Positions 14,265 to 16,657 of a stretch of 16,657 bases of DNA are shown piece after piece. The notes below the pieces were generated by a model that was not told the origin of the DNA, did not search any database, and was given only the letters and a program-made list of their open reading frames with translations. The translations under genes were made by a program, and so were the position numbers. Every line of letters begins with the position of its first letter. Position 1 is the first letter of the stretch. The DNA is taken from contig NZ_JALXOZ010000026.1 in assembly GCF_025147465.1 (NCBI RefSeq), forward strand, positions 1 to 16,657, in the 5' to 3' direction. The stretch is from Dermabacter sp. p3-SID358 (GTDB lineage Bacteria > Actinomycetota > Actinomycetes > Actinomycetales > Dermabacteraceae).

Positions 14265-15476
14265 TCAGCTGGCGAGCGCGTGGCTCGGGTGGTCAGCCTG
14301 CTCGGTTGCGGGGTCGTTTTCGGTCAGGGTCGTAGGGGCGGGCAGTTGCCAGTGTGCGAGCGCGGGTGCGCTCGGGTTCGTGAACGCGGTGTAGAGGGCT
14401 CCGACGGCTGTCGAATAGCGCCCGTGCACCGAGCGCCTGATCCGCGGCAGGAAGGGGACGGTGAGGCGTTCCTTCAGGTAGGTGGCGAGGAAATCCACGA
14501 GCGGTGCGGATGTCTCGCTCAGCGCGCCCGCGAGAACGAGAACCTCCGGGTCGAGGATCGCGACGAGGCGCGAAAGGGGGTCGGCGAGTGCTTTGAGATA
14601 GTCGTGCAGGCTCGCGAGGCATTCGGCATCCCCCGCGTGGGCCCGCTCGGCGGTCTGGAGGGGGCTTCTGCCACATGGCCACTGCCAGTCACCGCATACC
14701 GATCCGGGGGTCCATTGGGTTCCCACCGCCGTCGTCATTTCGCCGGCGACGCCGTTAGCACCTTCGAAGAGCTCGCCATTGAAGGTGACCGCGCTCGAGA
14801 CGCGGCGCCCGAGCCACACCGTCGCTTGGGATGAGTCGACTGTGCCGGCGCCGAGGCGAGCCTCCCCAAGCGCTGCAGCCTTGACATCGTTACTCACAAA
14901 AAGCGGCACGTTTATAAGGGATTCAATTTCGCGATGAAAATCCCAATCATTCAGGTACGGCAGAACACGCGAAAGCTTGACCTTCTGCGCTTTGACGATG
15001 CCGGGGACCGCGAGACCGATGCCCGCGATCGAGGCTCCTTCGCCCACGATCCGAACCACGTCGTCGAGGTCTCGCAGGAACGTGTCGCGCGAGGGTTCGC
15101 GCACGCGATCTGCCTCGTAGCGCGCGAGAATGCGGCCCGCGCGATCGGTGGCGATCGCCCGGATCGCGTGCTGGCCAATATCGACGCCCACCATCCTGTC
15201 GCTTGGAACGAAAGTGTATGTTCGCCCTGGTCGACCGGCTTTTCCTGTGGGACGCAGATCCGAGGTCACGATTTTTGCCGTCTCAAGAGAACGCAGAGCA
15301 GCGTCAATCGTGGGCCGCGAAAGATCGGTGCGGCTCGCGATCGCGCTTGCCGTCAGCGAGCGGTGGTCGCGCAGCAGGAGGAGGCACTGTTCTTCGGGGG
15401 AAACGTGAAGACCGGTTGCGCGCAGTTCGGGTTGAACCGAGCGCGATGCTGCACTCACATTTCGCGTGCGCGCCAT
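14265..15476 (-). CDS. ROK-family transcriptional regulator
   Basis: The 403-residue protein has an N-terminal winged helix-turn-helix (about 28-80, with A-S-A-I-A-S-R-T-D-L-S-R-P-T-I-D-A-A-L-R in the recognition region) and a C-terminal ROK sugar-binding domain. The domain keeps V-G-V-D-I-G (about 95-100) and the N-D-V-K-A-A-A-L-G-E segment, but the usual G-H and C-x-C-G-x-x-G-C-x-E zinc motif is replaced by a stretch with only two cysteines (S-V-C-G-D-W-Q-W-P-C). It is therefore a regulator rather than a kinase and may lack the zinc site. A GGGAGG lies 7 nt before the ATG. It heads the sugar operon and probably binds the palindrome at 15524-15540, with the imported sugar as effector. Confidence 0.9.
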   Translation of the reverse strand: MARTRNVSAASRSVQPELRATGLHVSPEEQCLLLLRDHRSLTASAIASRTDLSRPTIDAALRSLETAKIVTSDLRPTGKAGRPGRTYTFVPSDRMVGVDIGQHAIRAIATDRAGRILARYEADRVREPSRDTFLRDLDDVVRIVGEGASIAGIGLAVPGIVKAQKVKLSRVLPYLNDWDFHREIESLINVPLFVSNDVKAAALGEARLGAGTVDSSQATVWLGRRVSSAVTFNGELFEGANGVAGEMTTAVGTQWTPGSVCGDWQWPCGRSPLQTAERAHAGDAECLASLHDYLKALADPLSRLVAILDPEVLVLAGALSETSAPLVDFLATYLKERLTVPFLPRIRRSVHGRYSTAVGALYTAFTNPSAPALAHWQLPAPTTLTENDPATEQADHPSHALAS

Positions 15477-15523
15477 GTGCGAACCTCCCCACCTAAGCGA
15501 CTGCCCCGTTCGGGCCAGTAGTT

Positions 15524-15540
15524 TTTAAAGCCGCTTTAAA
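15524..15540. promoter_or_regulatory. Palindromic operator upstream of the ROK gene
   Basis: TTTAAAGC (15524-15531) and GCTTTAAA (15533-15540) are perfect 8-bp inverted repeats around one C. The site is 48 bp before the ROK start. On the minus strand a TTGATT (15548-15543) precedes it and an A-rich -10-like stretch follows it, so a bound repressor would cover the promoter. It is very likely the autoregulatory site; no second copy was seen upstream of the binding-protein gene. Confidence 0.65.
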
Positions 15541-15733
15541 TAAATCAATGCCGGGAATTTTCGGCAAGGTGGGCGGCAAAAAGTTGGGGCTTGTTCACCG
15601 AGCATTCAGTTGCGCGATACCGCACGACTACTTGTTTAGCCTGGCGCGTTTTGTCAGGAAAATTCAGGGCGCCATCCTGTCGAGACTCGCGGTGCTGTTT
15701 GTAGACGTGGGTTTTATTGCATAGCAACAGGAA

Positions 15734-15772
15734 GGGTGGTGTTCGCAGTCTCGTGGACCGTGAACACCACCC
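15734..15772. terminator. Long hairpin in the gap after the surface-protein gene
   Basis: GGGTGGTGTTC (15734-15744) pairs perfectly over 11 bp with GAACACCACCC (15762-15772) around a 17-nt loop. It lies 90 bp downstream of the surface-protein stop and would insulate the sugar operon from read-through. There is no T-tract. The rest of the 15541-15861 gap shows no gene. Confidence 0.55.
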
Positions 15773-15813
15773 CGATCACGTGCGTGACACACGCGAGCAG
15801 TGACCGCAGGCCA

Positions 15814-15847
15814 GGCTAGGAAAGCTTTCTAAGGATCTCTCCTAGCC
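15814..15847. terminator. Hairpin next to the surface-protein stop
   Basis: GGCTAGGA (15814-15821) pairs with TCCTAGCC (15840-15847) around 18 nt that contain the self-complementary AAAGCTTT. It begins 15 bp past the minus-strand surface-protein stop and is the likely first terminator. Confidence 0.6.
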
Positions 15848-15861
15848 CGCCTGCTTCAGTG

Positions 15862-16657
15862 CTAAGAGCGCCTGCTGCGACGCCCAGCCACCAGGATCAC
15901 GCAACCCGCAAGAACCGTGAACACACCAGCCGCAGCACTCAACCCAATAGGCGCACCCGTACGCGGCAGCGGCAAACCAGACACCGGCTTTTGCGGCTTC
16001 GACGGCTTCTGCGGCACGACAGGCGTCTTCGGCTTTTCAACCGTGTTACACGCCGTGTTATTGCCCGCACCATCCGAATCACCCGGCATGCTCACCCGGT
16101 TGAACAAACCACTCGTGGCGCCATCAGCATCACACCTCGAGGCCTTCGCCCAGTCAGCGTTTGCGCTGTACGAACCAGAGACCACAACCGTGAACGACTT
16201 CGCGCCACCAAGACCAAGCTCAACACCATCGGTCACCGTAAACGAACCGTCCTTCACGGCAACACGGTTACCGTCAACCGTCGCACCCGTGACAGTGAAC
16301 CCAGCAGGAACACGGGGCGTGTCCACCACGGGCTTCGACTTACCAGCGCGCTCGCCGGTGTTCGTGACCGTCACCGTGTAGGTCGAGGACCATTCACCGT
16401 TCACGGCAGATGCCTTACCCGACTCCTTCTTCACTGCAAATGCCGGATCCTTCTCCACCGTCGTGCAGGCCGTGTTGTTGTCCTCGCCGTCAGTGTCACC
16501 TGGCATCGCAACCGTGTTGACGAAACCATGCGCGCCCTCAGCGCCGTCAGCACCACACTGACCCGCGGCTGTCCAATCGACATCAGCCGGCCTGTACGAA
16601 CCAGAGACCACGACCGTGAACGACTTGGAGTCACCAGGGGCAAGCTCAACACCATCG
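15862..16657 (-). CDS. LPXTG-anchored surface protein with tandem extracellular repeats (partial)
   Basis: This is the last part of a cell-wall protein whose frame is open to the right edge, so its start lies outside the window. The C-terminus is a complete sortase signal: a Pro/Lys-rich wall-spanning stretch, L-P-R-T-G (15955-15969), a hydrophobic helix and the basic tail R-R-S-R-R-S. Before it are repeats of about 140 residues. The last unit and most of the one before are visible, and both contain D-G-V-E-L, S-F-T-V-V-V-S-G-S-Y, one Cys after a W-shaped core, and M-P-G-D-x-D-G then N-N-T-A-C. The T-Y-T-V-T-V-T-N-T-G strand resembles DUF11/DUF7507-like Ig folds of actinobacterial adhesins and pilin-associated proteins. 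A role in adhesion is an inference. The conserved Cys pair per unit suggests an internal disulfide. Confidence 0.9.
   Translation of the reverse strand, partial: DGVELAPGDSKSFTVVVSGSYRPADVDWTAAGQCGADGAEGAHGFVNTVAMPGDTDGEDNNTACTTVEKDPAFAVKKESGKASAVNGEWSSTYTVTVTNTGERAGKSKPVVDTPRVPAGFTVTGATVDGNRVAVKDGSFTVTDGVELGLGGAKSFTVVVSGSYSANADWAKASRCDADGATSGLFNRVSMPGDSDGAGNNTACNTVEKPKTPVVPQKPSKPQKPVSGLPLPRTGAPIGLSAAAGVFTVLAGCVILVAGRRSRRS

Noticed and set aside
15545..15727. 60-aa minus-strand frame in the gap before the ROK gene
   Set aside because: It has no ribosome site and no recognisable features, and its composition fits noncoding DNA.

Overview
The window is high-GC DNA with dense, often overlapping genes, Shine-Dalgarno-led starts, a CopC protein, actinobacterial-style sugar ABC/ROK genes and an LPXTG surface protein. 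This fits an Actinomycetota host, perhaps a Micrococcales- or Actinomycetales-type commensal. The genus is an inference and is not fixed by anything here.

Layout. (1) 1-1753, chromosomal backbone: a pair of 18-bp repeats at the left edge, a minus-strand mobA-copC pair, and an intact tRNA-Arg(CCU) with its own promoter and terminator. (2) 1754 to about 8900, an integrated and decaying genomic island. The 3' half of the tRNA and its terminator are duplicated at 8860-8939, so 1713-1793 and 8860-8939 look like attL and attR. The island holds the 3' end of a tyrosine integrase gene, the 3' end of a GntR/UTRA regulator gene, a frameshifted YdcF-family gene, a DUF6602 gene (PD-(D/E)XK-like, plausibly defence-related) coupled to a frameshifted small gene, a truncated hypothetical gene, an intact LysR gene divergent from a DMT exporter and NAD(P)-binding protein pair with a clear palindromic operator, and an IS481-family insertion sequence. 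(3) 8940-15540, a minus-strand sugar operon: ROK regulator, lipoprotein binding protein, two permeases and two Gfo/Idh/MocA oxidoreductases. No ATPase gene is present, so a shared ATPase elsewhere is inferred. (4) 15541-16657, a noncoding stretch with two hairpins and the 3' end of an LPXTG-anchored repeat protein that runs off the window.

How the parts work together. The sugar operon is a coherent unit: the ROK protein probably senses a sugar and binds a 17-bp palindrome in its own upstream region, the ABC proteins import the substrate, and the paired oxidoreductases probably process it. In the island, the LysR protein probably controls the divergent exporter and oxidoreductase pair. The integrase lacks its N-terminal part, so the island is unlikely to move by itself. 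The most notable hidden structure is a second, imperfect similarity beyond the att repeat (1826-1878 against 8961-9010). It matches the 3' end of the integrase gene and suggests that an older element once occupied the same tRNA site.
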